From: Clostridiales bacterium
GTDB lineage: Bacteria > Bacillota > Clostridia > Christensenellales > Borkfalkiaceae
Assembly: GCA_003503945.1 (NCBI GenBank)
Contig: DOCD01000116.1
Location: 1-16,727, forward strand
Direction: 5' to 3'
Length of the DNA: 16,727 nt
Below, in pieces: positions 1 through 9,109 of the stretch; the stretch's first letter is position 1, and every line of letters starts with the position of its first letter. The notes under the pieces were generated by a model. That model made no database searches and was not told where the DNA came from. It saw only the letters and a list, made by a program, of their open reading frames with translations. The translations under genes were made by a program, and so were the position numbers.

Positions 1-214
1 CGCTTATGAATTCGTAATTTTTCCTTTTGGGTTCGGAAGGCGGAGTTACAAGCCCGTCCTCGTCGGGTTCGGTAACGTAAGCCGCGGGCGCGCCTTCATA
101 ATTGTAATCGAATGTAACATTGACCGTTTTCGAATCGCCGCAGGCGGCGAAAAAAGCGGATGAAACCAATGCCGCGCATAGCACGGTACCGAATAAGAAA
201 TTGCGCTTTTTCAT
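1..214 (-). CDS. Lipoprotein with InlB-type repeat (N-terminal part only)
   Basis: This is the first 71 codons of a leftward gene that runs off the window. The ATG at 214 follows a good AAGGAG ribosome site. Residues 1-25 form a lipoprotein signal: KKR start, hydrophobic core and lipobox FFAAC with the lipid-accepting Cys at 25. Residues 32-71 (VTFDYNYEGAP ... PPSEPKRKNYEF) look like the start of a Listeria-Bacteroides (InlB/Flg_new) repeat, a small extracellular beta domain. It starts 94 bp after the stop of the large GH3 gene. That gap shows no clear terminator or promoter, so it could be read through from the GH3 gene. The function is unknown; a surface or carbohydrate-related role is an inference from the neighbours. 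Confidence 0.8.
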   Translation of the reverse strand, partial: MKKRNFLFGTVLCAALVSSAFFAACGDSKTVNVTFDYNYEGAPAAYVTEPDEDGLVTPPSEPKRKNYEFIS

Positions 215-308
215 AATACACTCCTTTGCACAATCAAAGTGCCTATAAAGTTCGGCTTTGACGGGTGAAATATAATCCCCCCCGTCCGCCGTATTTAAAA
301 ACTATTTT

Positions 309-3300
309 TTAATTATCGGTCTTCTTTTTCTTCCTTCCGATAATTACGCCCGCGCCGACCGCAAGAGCGGCAACTGCGCCCAGGATAATTGCACCGTCCG
401 CGATATTTCCGGAGCAACCCGATTTTTCCTCGGGTTCGGTTGCCACAGCCGTCCAGCCTGCGTAAAGGGTAATGTCTCCGTCAACCGCGTTGTTTACGTC
501 CGCAACGAGCTTGCAATCCGCGTCGTAGAACCAGCCGTCGAATACGAAGCCTTCCTTCGTAGGCGCCGCGGGAGCGGTAATTTTTGCGCCTTCGTTTACG
601 GTCTGCTGAGCTACCGCACTGCCGCCGTTTGTATTGAACGATACTTTATACTGAGGGATTACCGCGTCTGCCTCGGCAACCGTTATACTGAATTTCGTTG
701 CGAAATTATAGGGTGTAACCACAGGATTACGCCCCGCAGTCGTTTTTGTCGCTTTAACATTAACGGTAAATTCGAAAGTTCCCGCCTGTAACGGTTTGCC
801 GCTTATCGCGCCCGTCGCATCGAGCGTAAGTCCTTCCGGTAACGCGCCGTCTGTCAAAGTATAAGTGATTTCGTCGTCATAACCGTTATCTTTGTTAATA
901 ACGCTCTGCTCTACGGTTGCATAGAAATCGGTTCCGACTTTCGCACCGCCGTCCGCTTCGAGAGTAAACGCTTCCGCAACCTTAACGGTATACTGAGCCT
1001 GCTTTTTAACCCAGCCGTCGACGACGCATTCAACGGTGAATTGATATTCGCCCGCTTTATCTGTTGCCGCGCCGGTCAAACTACCGGATGCGTCCATAGT
1101 CAATCCCTCGGGAAGTTTACCGCTTACTACGGTATATTTAACGTCCTTGCTTCCGCCGAGATTTCCATTGGCGATTGCCACGCTTCCCGTAGGCGTAACC
1201 CCGCGCGTTGCGGTAAGTTCGCCGCCGTTCCAACCGTTCCAGCTTACGCCGTTACGGGACATATTGCTGTTCGCCGTTATGTAAAGCACCCTCTGCGCGC
1301 TCATACGGGTATAGTAATATTGATTTACGCTTTCAACCTTTTTGTCAACAGAAGTCTTCTTTATGGGGTCGTCGCTTCCGAATACCTTGTGTTCCGCATA
1401 AGGATGTTTAAGGTCCTTTTCGCCTACGACTACGCTACCTTTACCGTCGCGTTTCGTTGCGTCCCAGCTTCCCGATACAACCCAACGGTTATAAGCGTCC
1501 TGAACGTGGTTGTTACGAAGCATCATATCGTTTCCAACGCGAATCATAAGGTCGGTCGCCGCAGTCGCTTTCGAACCGGGTTCTGCGTCGGTTATAAACG
1601 TGCCTTTATAATCCCACTCGTCGCGCGCAAGTCCCGTAAGAAGTCTGTAATTTATATTGCACGCTTCACCTGCGATGCGGGCAAATCCCGACATTGCGCC
1701 GAGCGCCCCGCCTTCCTGCATAGCTTTCTGGAAAGCCTGCGCGCCGTTCTCGCGGAGAGCTTGTTCGCTTGCCCATACGAAGTGTACCCAACCGTTTCTG
1801 GTTACGTCTTCGTCGTTAAACGCAAAGTGTTTAATGAAACACATTAATCCTCTCGACTGCGCACCCTGAACGACTTCGGCAGCCATTAACCCTGCGTGTA
1901 TGCCGTCCTGCGAATAGTAGTCGTTATTTCTGCCGGAGAAAGCCGAACGGTGAATGTTCATACCGGGGCCGTACCAACCGCTGTGTCCGTAAAGAATGCC
2001 CATATTTGCGGTTATAATTCCTTCCTGACGAGCGAGTTCGGTATTGAACGTGGAAGCAATAACTACTTCGTCGCACCAGTTGTGCGTACCCGAAAGCATA
2101 TTGGGTCTGTCCTGATCGCTTCCCTTATCTTTATCTATCGAGGGAATTGCGGGGGTCTGGAAGGAGCAATCTTCAACCAACTGTTTGAGTTCGTCCCAGG
2201 TAAGCTGGTTCATAAAAAGCGTCCACGCCTCTTTGCCCGTCTTATCCTTGAATTTTCCGCTCGTAATTTTGGCGTCGCTTTCGGGGTCTATTCCCGCTAT
2301 ATCGGAAAGAACGTAAGTATTTAAACCTTCCTTTTTCGTTGTTGCCTGAGTCCAGTCTGCTGGAATTGCGCTAACTGCCCACTCTTCTTCCTCGAAGAGC
2401 GAAGTTCCGTTTTCATCGATAATCATATCGGCGTCGTACCGTGCTGATTTCAGAACGTCCTGAACGAAAGTATTGCTTAAAGTCAAATCGTCCTTTGTGG
2501 GCGCCTGAGGGAAGGTTGCCGCAAAACCTTCGTTTCTCGAAAGCTGCGTCATCGCGGCGGTATCCTTCGTATTTACCTTATAGCTCGAACCGTTCAGCTT
2601 ATCGTTACGAAGCGAATTATACTGGGTATTTTTAATTCCCAAAGCCGTATCGGTAAACTTATTTTCAATCTTATTATCGGAAAAATCGTCGAGTTGTTGT
2701 TTGATATCTTTGGAAAGATTAAACTCGTATTTATCCTGCGCGTCGTCGTTTACTGTTTCTATCGTGGAAAGGTCTACGTGCGAGGAATTGCTTGCGTAGA
2801 GGGTATACAAACCTTTTTCAAGCTCGTAACCCGTAAAGCCGTTACCGTTTTTGTCGTAATCGTCGTAGGAAGCCATATCCTGCACGCTTACTTCAACGGT
2901 TACCGTCTGCTTCCCGCCGGGTTTAAGCTCTTTGGTTTTTGCAAATCCGACGAGGCGCATAGCGGGTTTTTCTATTCCGCCTTTGGTGTAAGGAGGATTA
3001 ACGTAAATTTGCACTACTTCCTTGCCGGAGTATGTATTACCCGTATTAGTAACTTCCACGTCGACGAACAGCTTCTTATATTTCTGCGTAGTGCCTACGG
3101 CCGAGCCGAAGCCGTCGACGTCGTCATCAAGCGCTTTTGCAAGCGTAGTCGTCTTAGCGGCGTTGACGTAAACGCCTTTAATATTCATAGAGAAATCCGT
3201 GTACGACTGCCCTTGTCCGAAGGGGTGGGTTACCGTATCTTCGTACCAGACTTTCGCCGCTTCCTCCTTGCTTAACGAAGAATATTTCGCGGGTATAGGC

Positions 3301-4496
3301 TGTTCGCCGTTATAAATATCCTGATAATACGATTCGACGTATTTATAACCTATGTAAATATCCTCTTCGTAATCGGTGCCGTTAAAACCGTTGTAACGGG
3401 GAGCAATGAGGTCGGAGGTATATGTTCCGTCGGCATACATATAGTTGTTGGGGTACTGCGTCGCCGTCTTTTCTGCGCCGCCCGCAAGAATATCGTTATA
3501 TTTAACGCCCGTAGCCGCAAAACCGAACTGATGCTCTAAGGTGGCAAAGTTCGCCCAAACGGGGTCTGCGGTAAAATCCTTATACCACTCGTCGGAAACT
3601 TTACCCGAAGGAGTTATCATACCGCTTATGATTTTCGGAAGCGCGTGAATACCCGTTTCGCCCGTTCTGCCTATCCAGATGACGGCGTTAATCTTCTCGT
3701 CGTGTTCGAGGTTGTACGTTTCCATAGCGCTGGACGAATTGATTACGAATACGATATGTTTGAAATTTTGTTCTTCAACGTATTTAACAAGCGCTTGTTC
3801 GCTATCAGAAAGTTGCAATTCGTGCTTATGTTTATATTTTTTTACGGTATTATCGGCGGCGTCGGCTTCCTGCTGCAAATAACTGTTATCCGACCCGTAG
3901 AACAAATCCTCGTGCTCCCAGCCCTGATCTTCGCCGAGATAAGTTTCCTTTTCTTCTTCCTTAATAACCGTATCGAGGTCGTTCATTTCCGCGCCGCCTC
4001 TGCCTATCACTATTACTGCGAGGTCGTTATAGAGTTCAAACGAATTTTTTACGCCCTGTGAAAAGTTGAGCGGTTCCTGATGTATAACCGTATCGCTGCG
4101 GTTGTGGTTCTTATAGAAATTTGCCAACGCGGGGTTTGTGTTAAAGCCCGCTTTTTTGAAAGCCGTCGATACGCTGTCCGATACCTTGGTATTGTTTTGA
4201 AGCTGGTCTTCGATACAACCGAATACGCTTACCGATTCTCTGCCGGTAAGAGGAAGAGTTCCGTCGTTTTTTAAAAGCACGCTTCCTTCTTCCGACAACT
4301 TCACGTTGAGTTCCTCGGCGGCGGACTTTGCCTCGTCGTACGACGAATAATCCAGATAGAACTTTCCGCCGTTATCGAGTACCGCGGCGCTCGCGTTCAA
4401 GCCGCCGAATGTCGCTCCGGCAGTCGTAAGCATACAAGCGCCCATTGCGACAGCGGCAAGCTGTTTGACAATTTTCTTGTCTTTAAGTTTTTGCAT
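309..4496 (-). CDS. Large secreted, membrane-anchored GH3 glycoside hydrolase with swapped domain order
   Basis: The product is about 1395 aa. I start it at the ATG at 4496 because GGAGGAAAAT lies directly upstream; the in-frame TTG at 4508 falls inside that ribosome site. Residues 1-37 are a signal peptide (cleavage near ASAA). The order is the reverse of most GH3 enzymes. The (alpha/beta) sandwich half comes first (57-330; VLLKNDGTLPL), with candidate acid/base Glu170 in GRGGAEMND. A fibronectin-III-like domain follows (472-571), then the TIM-barrel half (about 750-1010) with IKHF near 888-891 and candidate nucleophile Asp970 in FITDAEP. The tail holds two putative-Ig domains (1100-1175 and 1177-1274, each with LPEGLT), an InlB-type repeat (1284-1348), a membrane helix (1365-1387) and KKKK. 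No LPXTG motif is seen. It is likely an exo-acting beta-glycosidase at the cell surface; the substrate is unknown. It has its own promoter with a regulator-like operator. Confidence 0.93.
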   Translation of the reverse strand: MQKLKDKKIVKQLAAVAMGACMLTTAGATFGGLNASAAVLDNGGKFYLDYSSYDEAKSAAEELNVKLSEEGSVLLKNDGTLPLTGRESVSVFGCIEDQLQNNTKVSDSVSTAFKKAGFNTNPALANFYKNHNRSDTVIHQEPLNFSQGVKNSFELYNDLAVIVIGRGGAEMNDLDTVIKEEEKETYLGEDQGWEHEDLFYGSDNSYLQQEADAADNTVKKYKHKHELQLSDSEQALVKYVEEQNFKHIVFVINSSSAMETYNLEHDEKINAVIWIGRTGETGIHALPKIISGMITPSGKVSDEWYKDFTADPVWANFATLEHQFGFAATGVKYNDILAGGAEKTATQYPNNYMYADGTYTSDLIAPRYNGFNGTDYEEDIYIGYKYVESYYQDIYNGEQPIPAKYSSLSKEEAAKVWYEDTVTHPFGQGQSYTDFSMNIKGVYVNAAKTTTLAKALDDDVDGFGSAVGTTQKYKKLFVDVEVTNTGNTYSGKEVVQIYVNPPYTKGGIEKPAMRLVGFAKTKELKPGGKQTVTVEVSVQDMASYDDYDKNGNGFTGYELEKGLYTLYASNSSHVDLSTIETVNDDAQDKYEFNLSKDIKQQLDDFSDNKIENKFTDTALGIKNTQYNSLRNDKLNGSSYKVNTKDTAAMTQLSRNEGFAATFPQAPTKDDLTLSNTFVQDVLKSARYDADMIIDENGTSLFEEEEWAVSAIPADWTQATTKKEGLNTYVLSDIAGIDPESDAKITSGKFKDKTGKEAWTLFMNQLTWDELKQLVEDCSFQTPAIPSIDKDKGSDQDRPNMLSGTHNWCDEVVIASTFNTELARQEGIITANMGILYGHSGWYGPGMNIHRSAFSGRNNDYYSQDGIHAGLMAAEVVQGAQSRGLMCFIKHFAFNDEDVTRNGWVHFVWASEQALRENGAQAFQKAMQEGGALGAMSGFARIAGEACNINYRLLTGLARDEWDYKGTFITDAEPGSKATAATDLMIRVGNDMMLRNNHVQDAYNRWVVSGSWDATKRDGKGSVVVGEKDLKHPYAEHKVFGSDDPIKKTSVDKKVESVNQYYYTRMSAQRVLYITANSNMSRNGVSWNGWNGGELTATRGVTPTGSVAIANGNLGGSKDVKYTVVSGKLPEGLTMDASGSLTGAATDKAGEYQFTVECVVDGWVKKQAQYTVKVAEAFTLEADGGAKVGTDFYATVEQSVINKDNGYDDEITYTLTDGALPEGLTLDATGAISGKPLQAGTFEFTVNVKATKTTAGRNPVVTPYNFATKFSITVAEADAVIPQYKVSFNTNGGSAVAQQTVNEGAKITAPAAPTKEGFVFDGWFYDADCKLVADVNNAVDGDITLYAGWTAVATEPEEKSGCSGNIADGAIILGAVAALAVGAGVIIGRKKKKTDN

Positions 4497-4546
4497 ATTT
4501 TCCTCCAAAATTATTTTTTCGCAAGCCTCTGTTCACTTGCAGAAAA

Positions 4547-4555
4547 AGCATAACA
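4547..4555 (-). promoter_or_regulatory. Extended -10 promoter of the large GH3 gene
   Basis: Read leftward, this is TGTTATGCT: a TG-n extension followed by -10 TATGCT. No good -35 hexamer is seen at the right distance, which fits a promoter that needs an activator. The 27-bp distance to the upstream direct repeats nearly equals the 28 bp seen at the regulator promoter (9844-9852). Confidence 0.55.
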
Positions 4556-4578
4556 TTAAATTTTAAAATTTATCATTT

Positions 4579-4615
4579 TTTTACTTTGTTCGTCTTTTTC
4601 TTTACTTATTACGTC
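4579..4615 (-). promoter_or_regulatory. Tandem operator, two 16-bp direct repeats with 21-bp period
   Basis: Read leftward, the repeats are GACGTAATAAGTAAAG (4615-4600) and GACGAACAAAGTAAAA (4594-4579), matching at 12 of 16 positions. LytTR-family regulators typically bind two direct repeats about two helix turns apart, just upstream of a weak -35. The same motif occurs at 9877-9913, upstream of a LytTR regulator gene, so that regulator is the likely binder. This is inferred from sequence only. Confidence 0.65.
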
Positions 4616-4625
4616 TTTATTAGCC

Positions 4626-4663
4626 AAAAAAGCGCTTCGCGATACTCCGCGAAGCGCTTTTTT
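4626..4663 (-). terminator. Rho-independent terminator after the regulator-kinase-GH3 operon
   Basis: A perfect 16-bp inverted repeat (AAAAAAGCGCTTCGCG and its complement) surrounds a 6-nt loop, giving a T-run on either strand. It begins 9 bp after the stop of the membrane GH3 gene, so it separates that operon from the next promoter. Confidence 0.9.
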
Positions 4664-4671
4664 GAATTATC

Positions 4672-7600
4672 TTAAATTATTTCGTTCCGTGCGTATAACT
4701 CCGGATATTTTCTTTCGTGAACCGCCCGATAAATTATAAACGCAATGGCGGCGGAAAGAAACGCAAAAAAGATTACGTCGGTCGCAATAAGAACCTTTTC
4801 CCACGGAGCAAGCCCGTAGCTTATATAGCTTCCGGGGCTTATGCCGTTCATTACGTTAGAATTGACTACCGCAAACGAAATACCGTGTACGGAATCCCTC
4901 AACGCCTTAACGAAGGTAGCGCTTTTGTTGTCGGCATATTCTTTGCGCTGACCGGAAAGACAAATATTGCCGCCGCCGCGCAACATTAAATCGGCATTCA
5001 TATCCGTCCACTCGGGACGCATATTATCCGATATGACTATACCGCAAAATCCCCATTCTTCGCGCAGAACGGTTTTTAAAAGCTCTGCGTTGCCGCCTGC
5101 CCACGTGTTGCCCACACGGTTGAACGCCGACATAATGCCGTGCACCACAGAAGTTTTTAAAACTTTCATTTCGCCGTTGCCGTCGACGAATTTAACGCTC
5201 ATACTTGACTTCTTTATGGCAATTTCAAAAGGTTTTAAATAAAGTTCCCGCATTACCTGTTCGGTAGCCCACACCGAACAATAGTTGCGCAGATACTCAC
5301 CCTCGTTTAAAGCAAAATGTTTGAGATAGGTAACGACGCCCTTACTGCCGGCGCCCGTCGCTATCGCCGCGCCGTATTCCCCGCAAAGCAAAGGGTCCTC
5401 CGAAAAATAATCGAAATATCTTCCCGCCAAAGGCGAACGATGCAAGTTGAGCGCGGGCGCATACCAGCCGTTCATACCGAACTGCAACGCTTCCTCTCCG
5501 CAAATTTCTCCGAAGCGCAGAAAAAGCTCTTTATTCCAGGTGCGGGCAAAAGTACACGCTGTACAGTTAAGCGGCAATATAGTGCCGTATACCGTATAAT
5601 CTATGGACTTGTATTTTATACCCATCGTTCCGTCGGAATTTACCGATGCGGGTAAACCGAGACGGGCGTTCCCCGCAACCCCCATATCATTATGCGCGGT
5701 AATATCGATCATCTCTTCGACGGTCCACTGATCCAGCCACGCGTCCCAGGCAGGGTCGTCGTATTCCTTTCCGCGCATATCCACAAGTTGCAAACCGCTG
5801 TTTATTCCCGTAGACGGCATTTCATCGTCTTCATTATTCATAGAACTTACTTCGAATTTTTTAAAATAATTTATAAGTTCTTCGCTTGCGTGTTTATCGG
5901 CGTCGTCGGCAATTTTCGGGAAAGTACCCGCGAAGTCTGCGCGCGACGTGTTTTTGAACGTAGGACTTATGCCTTTCAAGGTATCGGTAAACGCGGTAGT
6001 CGCCGCGCGATAATTCAGCCCCGCCGAATTGTGCGCAAATTTTTCGGACGCGCGTGGATTGTCTTTTCCGTAAATTATGAGGGACGGGTTGGTAAATATA
6101 AATCTCTGCGCGTTACCGTTGCCGTCGGCAATAATTTCGTGCGAATTGTTCCTTAAAGTAAATTCGTATTCGCCGTCGTCGAACACGTAACAGCCGTTTA
6201 CCGTATCGTCGAACGAAGTCAAAAGCTCTTTATTTACGCTGATTTTGAAAATTTGCGCTTCTCCGCTTTTTAATACATCCGTCTTTGCGAACCCCGCCAG
6301 ATTGACTTCGGACTTCTCTAATTTTACGGGGTTGGAGGTTTTCGCGCCATACGGAGGGGTAAAATATAACTGTACCGTATCTTTACCCGCTCTATCGCCT
6401 ACGTTTTTAACTTCTATTTCCGCCGTTATAAAATCTCCTCTCACCGAGTAATTAACTATGCGCTGTTCGAATTTCGTATACGATAACCCGTAACCGAAGG
6501 GATAAACTACTTTTTCGTAATACTCGCGTTCGTTGTCTTTGAAAGCCGTTTCATAGTAGCGGTATCCCAGATACAGCCCCTCTTCATAATTCTGAAAAAC
6601 GTATCTTGCGTTTTCGTCGTTCGCGCGCAAACCGTTAGCCGAAATAAATTCGGGCGTTAAGTTTGAGTAAACGTTGTTTCGCGGATTGACTTCCGCCGAC
6701 AGAAGTATGCCTTTACGCTTATATTCCTCGCCCGTGCCGTCGCCGTGGTTTACCCAGACGGGGTCGGACCTGAAATCCGAAACATAGGTATCCGCAAGCC
6801 TTCCGCTCGGATTGACCTCGCCGCTCAAAATCTTCGGAAGGGCGTTGAAGCCGTAAAAACCCATACCTCCCGCGAGCAATGCCGCGCCTATTTTATCGTT
6901 TTTTCGTATAAACGATAATTCCATAGGATTATCCGAATTCATTATAACTATTACCTTGTCGAACCCCGCGTTCGTAACTTTGTCTAAAAGCAACTCCTCG
7001 GTAGCCGTCAACTGCATATAATGCCTCGAAGGGTCGTAACCGTACGCCGCTCTCGATGCGGAAGACAATTTAACGGTATTGCCGTTATGATAAAACGCGT
7101 TGTCGTTCATACTTTGCGGCACGTCCGCCCCTTCCGTCGCCGCACGCGTAAACCACACTACCGCAACGTCGGAAAACTCGACAGCTTCTTTAAACGCTTG
7201 TCCAGACGGCACGAATTCGGGAATAGCCCAGTCGTTGTTCCATCGTCCTACCGTCGGCGCGCCTGAATATTCGGTAACGCCGTTTTTTATTTCGGCAAGC
7301 AAATTTTCGTTTATTTCGTATCCCGCTTTTTTAAATGCGTTTACGGGATATACGTACTCCCCGCGCGACGAAGAGGAACTGCTTGCAGGGGCGCAATACG
7401 GCGCATTTTCAAAATACCAGCCGAAAATATTAAGTCTTTTTTCATTTTCGGACAACGGTAAAATACCATCGTTTTTTAAAAGAACTATACTTTCCTCTGC
7501 AACTTCTTCGTTAAACTTGCTCATTTCATCGATTGCGGCGTTGCCGTCCGTCAACGCCTTGTCATAATATTCGGCATTGACGGAAGATGCGGAAGTCGTA

Positions 7601-7755
7601 ATTTTTATTTTACCCCTTCCGAAAGCATAATTCATATTGTATTCATATTTATAGCATAAAAAGTTTGCGCAAATAACCGCCGCTCCGACTATTGCCAATA
7701 CGGGAACAAGCACTGCGCGTAGTCTTTTACCGCTTATTCTGAGTTTATTTTTCAT
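4672..7755 (-). CDS. Membrane-bound GH3 glycoside hydrolase with swapped domain order
   Basis: The product is about 1027 aa. It starts at the ATG at 7755 with AAAGGAG five bases upstream; the in-frame TTG at 7758 is too close to that site. A basic N-terminus and helix (12-33) are followed by a large extracellular part and a second helix (987-1009) with a short charged cytoplasmic tail, so the enzyme is probably anchored at both ends. The domain order is again reversed. The sandwich half comes first (VLLKNDGILPL near 91-101; candidate acid/base Glu208 in TRAATEGAD), then a fibronectin-III-like domain (443-540), then the barrel half (668-960) with APALNLHRSPLAGRYFDYFS, KHF at 812-814 and candidate nucleophile Asp910 in VISDNM. 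All catalytic signatures are intact. It begins 10 bp after the kinase stop, as the last gene of a regulator-kinase-enzyme operon. It is a beta-glycosidase with unknown substrate. Confidence 0.93.
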   Translation of the reverse strand: MKNKLRISGKRLRAVLVPVLAIVGAAVICANFLCYKYEYNMNYAFGRGKIKITTSASSVNAEYYDKALTDGNAAIDEMSKFNEEVAEESIVLLKNDGILPLSENEKRLNIFGWYFENAPYCAPASSSSSSRGEYVYPVNAFKKAGYEINENLLAEIKNGVTEYSGAPTVGRWNNDWAIPEFVPSGQAFKEAVEFSDVAVVWFTRAATEGADVPQSMNDNAFYHNGNTVKLSSASRAAYGYDPSRHYMQLTATEELLLDKVTNAGFDKVIVIMNSDNPMELSFIRKNDKIGAALLAGGMGFYGFNALPKILSGEVNPSGRLADTYVSDFRSDPVWVNHGDGTGEEYKRKGILLSAEVNPRNNVYSNLTPEFISANGLRANDENARYVFQNYEEGLYLGYRYYETAFKDNEREYYEKVVYPFGYGLSYTKFEQRIVNYSVRGDFITAEIEVKNVGDRAGKDTVQLYFTPPYGAKTSNPVKLEKSEVNLAGFAKTDVLKSGEAQIFKISVNKELLTSFDDTVNGCYVFDDGEYEFTLRNNSHEIIADGNGNAQRFIFTNPSLIIYGKDNPRASEKFAHNSAGLNYRAATTAFTDTLKGISPTFKNTSRADFAGTFPKIADDADKHASEELINYFKKFEVSSMNNEDDEMPSTGINSGLQLVDMRGKEYDDPAWDAWLDQWTVEEMIDITAHNDMGVAGNARLGLPASVNSDGTMGIKYKSIDYTVYGTILPLNCTACTFARTWNKELFLRFGEICGEEALQFGMNGWYAPALNLHRSPLAGRYFDYFSEDPLLCGEYGAAIATGAGSKGVVTYLKHFALNEGEYLRNYCSVWATEQVMRELYLKPFEIAIKKSSMSVKFVDGNGEMKVLKTSVVHGIMSAFNRVGNTWAGGNAELLKTVLREEWGFCGIVISDNMRPEWTDMNADLMLRGGGNICLSGQRKEYADNKSATFVKALRDSVHGISFAVVNSNVMNGISPGSYISYGLAPWEKVLIATDVIFFAFLSAAIAFIIYRAVHERKYPELYARNEII

Positions 7756-7765
7756 CAAAGCTCCT

Positions 7766-9109
7766 TTAAGGCAAAGGAATTAAAATATTAAGCAAAAACA
7801 AATTTTTTATTTCCGTGCTTATCGCAAGCGAACCGCCGTATTTTTCGGCAATGAGTTTCATACTCTTTAACCCGAATCCGTGATTCGATTTATCGGATTT
7901 ACTCGTTCGGGGTAAGCCTTTTATTAAAGTCAAATCGTCCGCTTTATCCAACCAGTTTTCCACCCGTATCGAAACAAACTGATTTTTAGCCGAAACGCTT
8001 ATGCGCACAAACCTCTTTTCGGGATCGTCATACTTTTCCACCGCTTCGATCGCGTTGTCGACAGCGTTAATCAGCATAGAATACAAATCGATATCGCTTA
8101 TAAAATTTAACTGCTTGCCGCCCGCCATACAAGTGAGCGTTATGTTATGCTGACTGCAATATAACCCCTTGTCCGCCATTATAAGGTCTAAAACATCGTT
8201 GCCCGTTTCAACCGCACTGTCATAGAAGTTGACGGCTTGTTCTATTTCTTTAAGCGCCTCCCTCTTTACTTCGCCTTCTTGTTTACGCAAAAATCTCAGT
8301 TGCTTTTTTAAATCGTGGCATTTTATGTTTATCAGCTCTACGTTTTGTTTGGATAACTCGTACATTCTTTTATCTTCGCGCCACATAGCCTGAACGGTTT
8401 TCAGTTCCGATTGAGCCGCTTTCGTGTCCAAAAGCGAAAACAATAGCCAGATACACAACGAGCTTGAAATCAAGCTGTACAAAAATATTACCGTACCGAT
8501 AAGCGTATCCCGCTTTACGGAACTATAAGCGGTGAGCGAATTCAAAATAATATCGACGAAAATAATTGCGCTGCTTATAAACAGTATACGCATATTTTCA
8601 AGCCGCATATCGCCGTTTGCGTTCGTGCGTATTCTTCGCTCCACAAACGCCCAAACGAACCAATATATGACGAGATAAATGACGGCGTAAGCAAGTACCA
8701 TAAAACCGTTGACGGTGAAATCGCTTTGACCGTCGTATACGGCAATCAAGTTCCCGATATCCGTAATATTGCAGAACCAATTAAAGGTTTCATAAGCAAG
8801 ATGTTGAGTAGTATAGGAAATCAAGCCGCAGAAAAATACATTTTTCCACGGTTCGTCGAAGCATAATTTCATTGCAAACAGAGATGCGATAAATATAACG
8901 AAAAATATAAAAGAAGAGTAAATTGCATTGTATACGATTATCGGACACGCGAATGCGACGGCAAAAACCGCAAGCGTGGATATCGCCAATCTCAACACAA
9001 ATTTACTCTTCTTTTTCAGTGTATAGGAGGAAAGCCCTTCGGCTACTATAAGCTCCGCCGCAACGACTAATTTATACCAAAACAGCGGTGCGGAAAAATC
9101 ATAAATCAT
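7766..9109 (-). CDS. GHKL sensor histidine kinase (AgrC/LytTR-partner type), copy 1
   Basis: This 447-aa membrane kinase is the partner of the LytTR regulator just upstream. The ATG at 9109 overlaps the regulator stop by 4 nt (ATGA) and has GGAGGAG four bases upstream. Residues 1-228 contain about six hydrophobic segments and no large extracellular domain, as in peptide-sensing AgrC-like kinases. A linker leads to the phospho-acceptor His265 in KCHDLKKQ. The GHKL ATPase domain follows, with N-box NAVDNAIEAV (Asn352) and G-box GFGLKS (411-416). No agrB/agrD-like peptide genes are nearby, so the signal is unknown. Because the next gene is a GH3 enzyme, a sugar-linked or envelope signal is possible, but that is inference. 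Confidence 0.93.
   Translation of the reverse strand: MIYDFSAPLFWYKLVVAAELIVAEGLSSYTLKKKSKFVLRLAISTLAVFAVAFACPIIVYNAIYSSFIFFVIFIASLFAMKLCFDEPWKNVFFCGLISYTTQHLAYETFNWFCNITDIGNLIAVYDGQSDFTVNGFMVLAYAVIYLVIYWFVWAFVERRIRTNANGDMRLENMRILFISSAIIFVDIILNSLTAYSSVKRDTLIGTVIFLYSLISSSLCIWLLFSLLDTKAAQSELKTVQAMWREDKRMYELSKQNVELINIKCHDLKKQLRFLRKQEGEVKREALKEIEQAVNFYDSAVETGNDVLDLIMADKGLYCSQHNITLTCMAGGKQLNFISDIDLYSMLINAVDNAIEAVEKYDDPEKRFVRISVSAKNQFVSIRVENWLDKADDLTLIKGLPRTSKSDKSNHGFGLKSMKLIAEKYGGSLAISTEIKNLFLLNILIPLP

Noticed and set aside
1041..1847. A 268-aa rightward open frame opposite the large GH3 gene
   Set aside because: It lies wholly antisense to a well-supported enzyme, has no recognisable domain, and results from low stop frequency on the opposite strand. 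The same applies to the other rightward frames over both GH3 genes.
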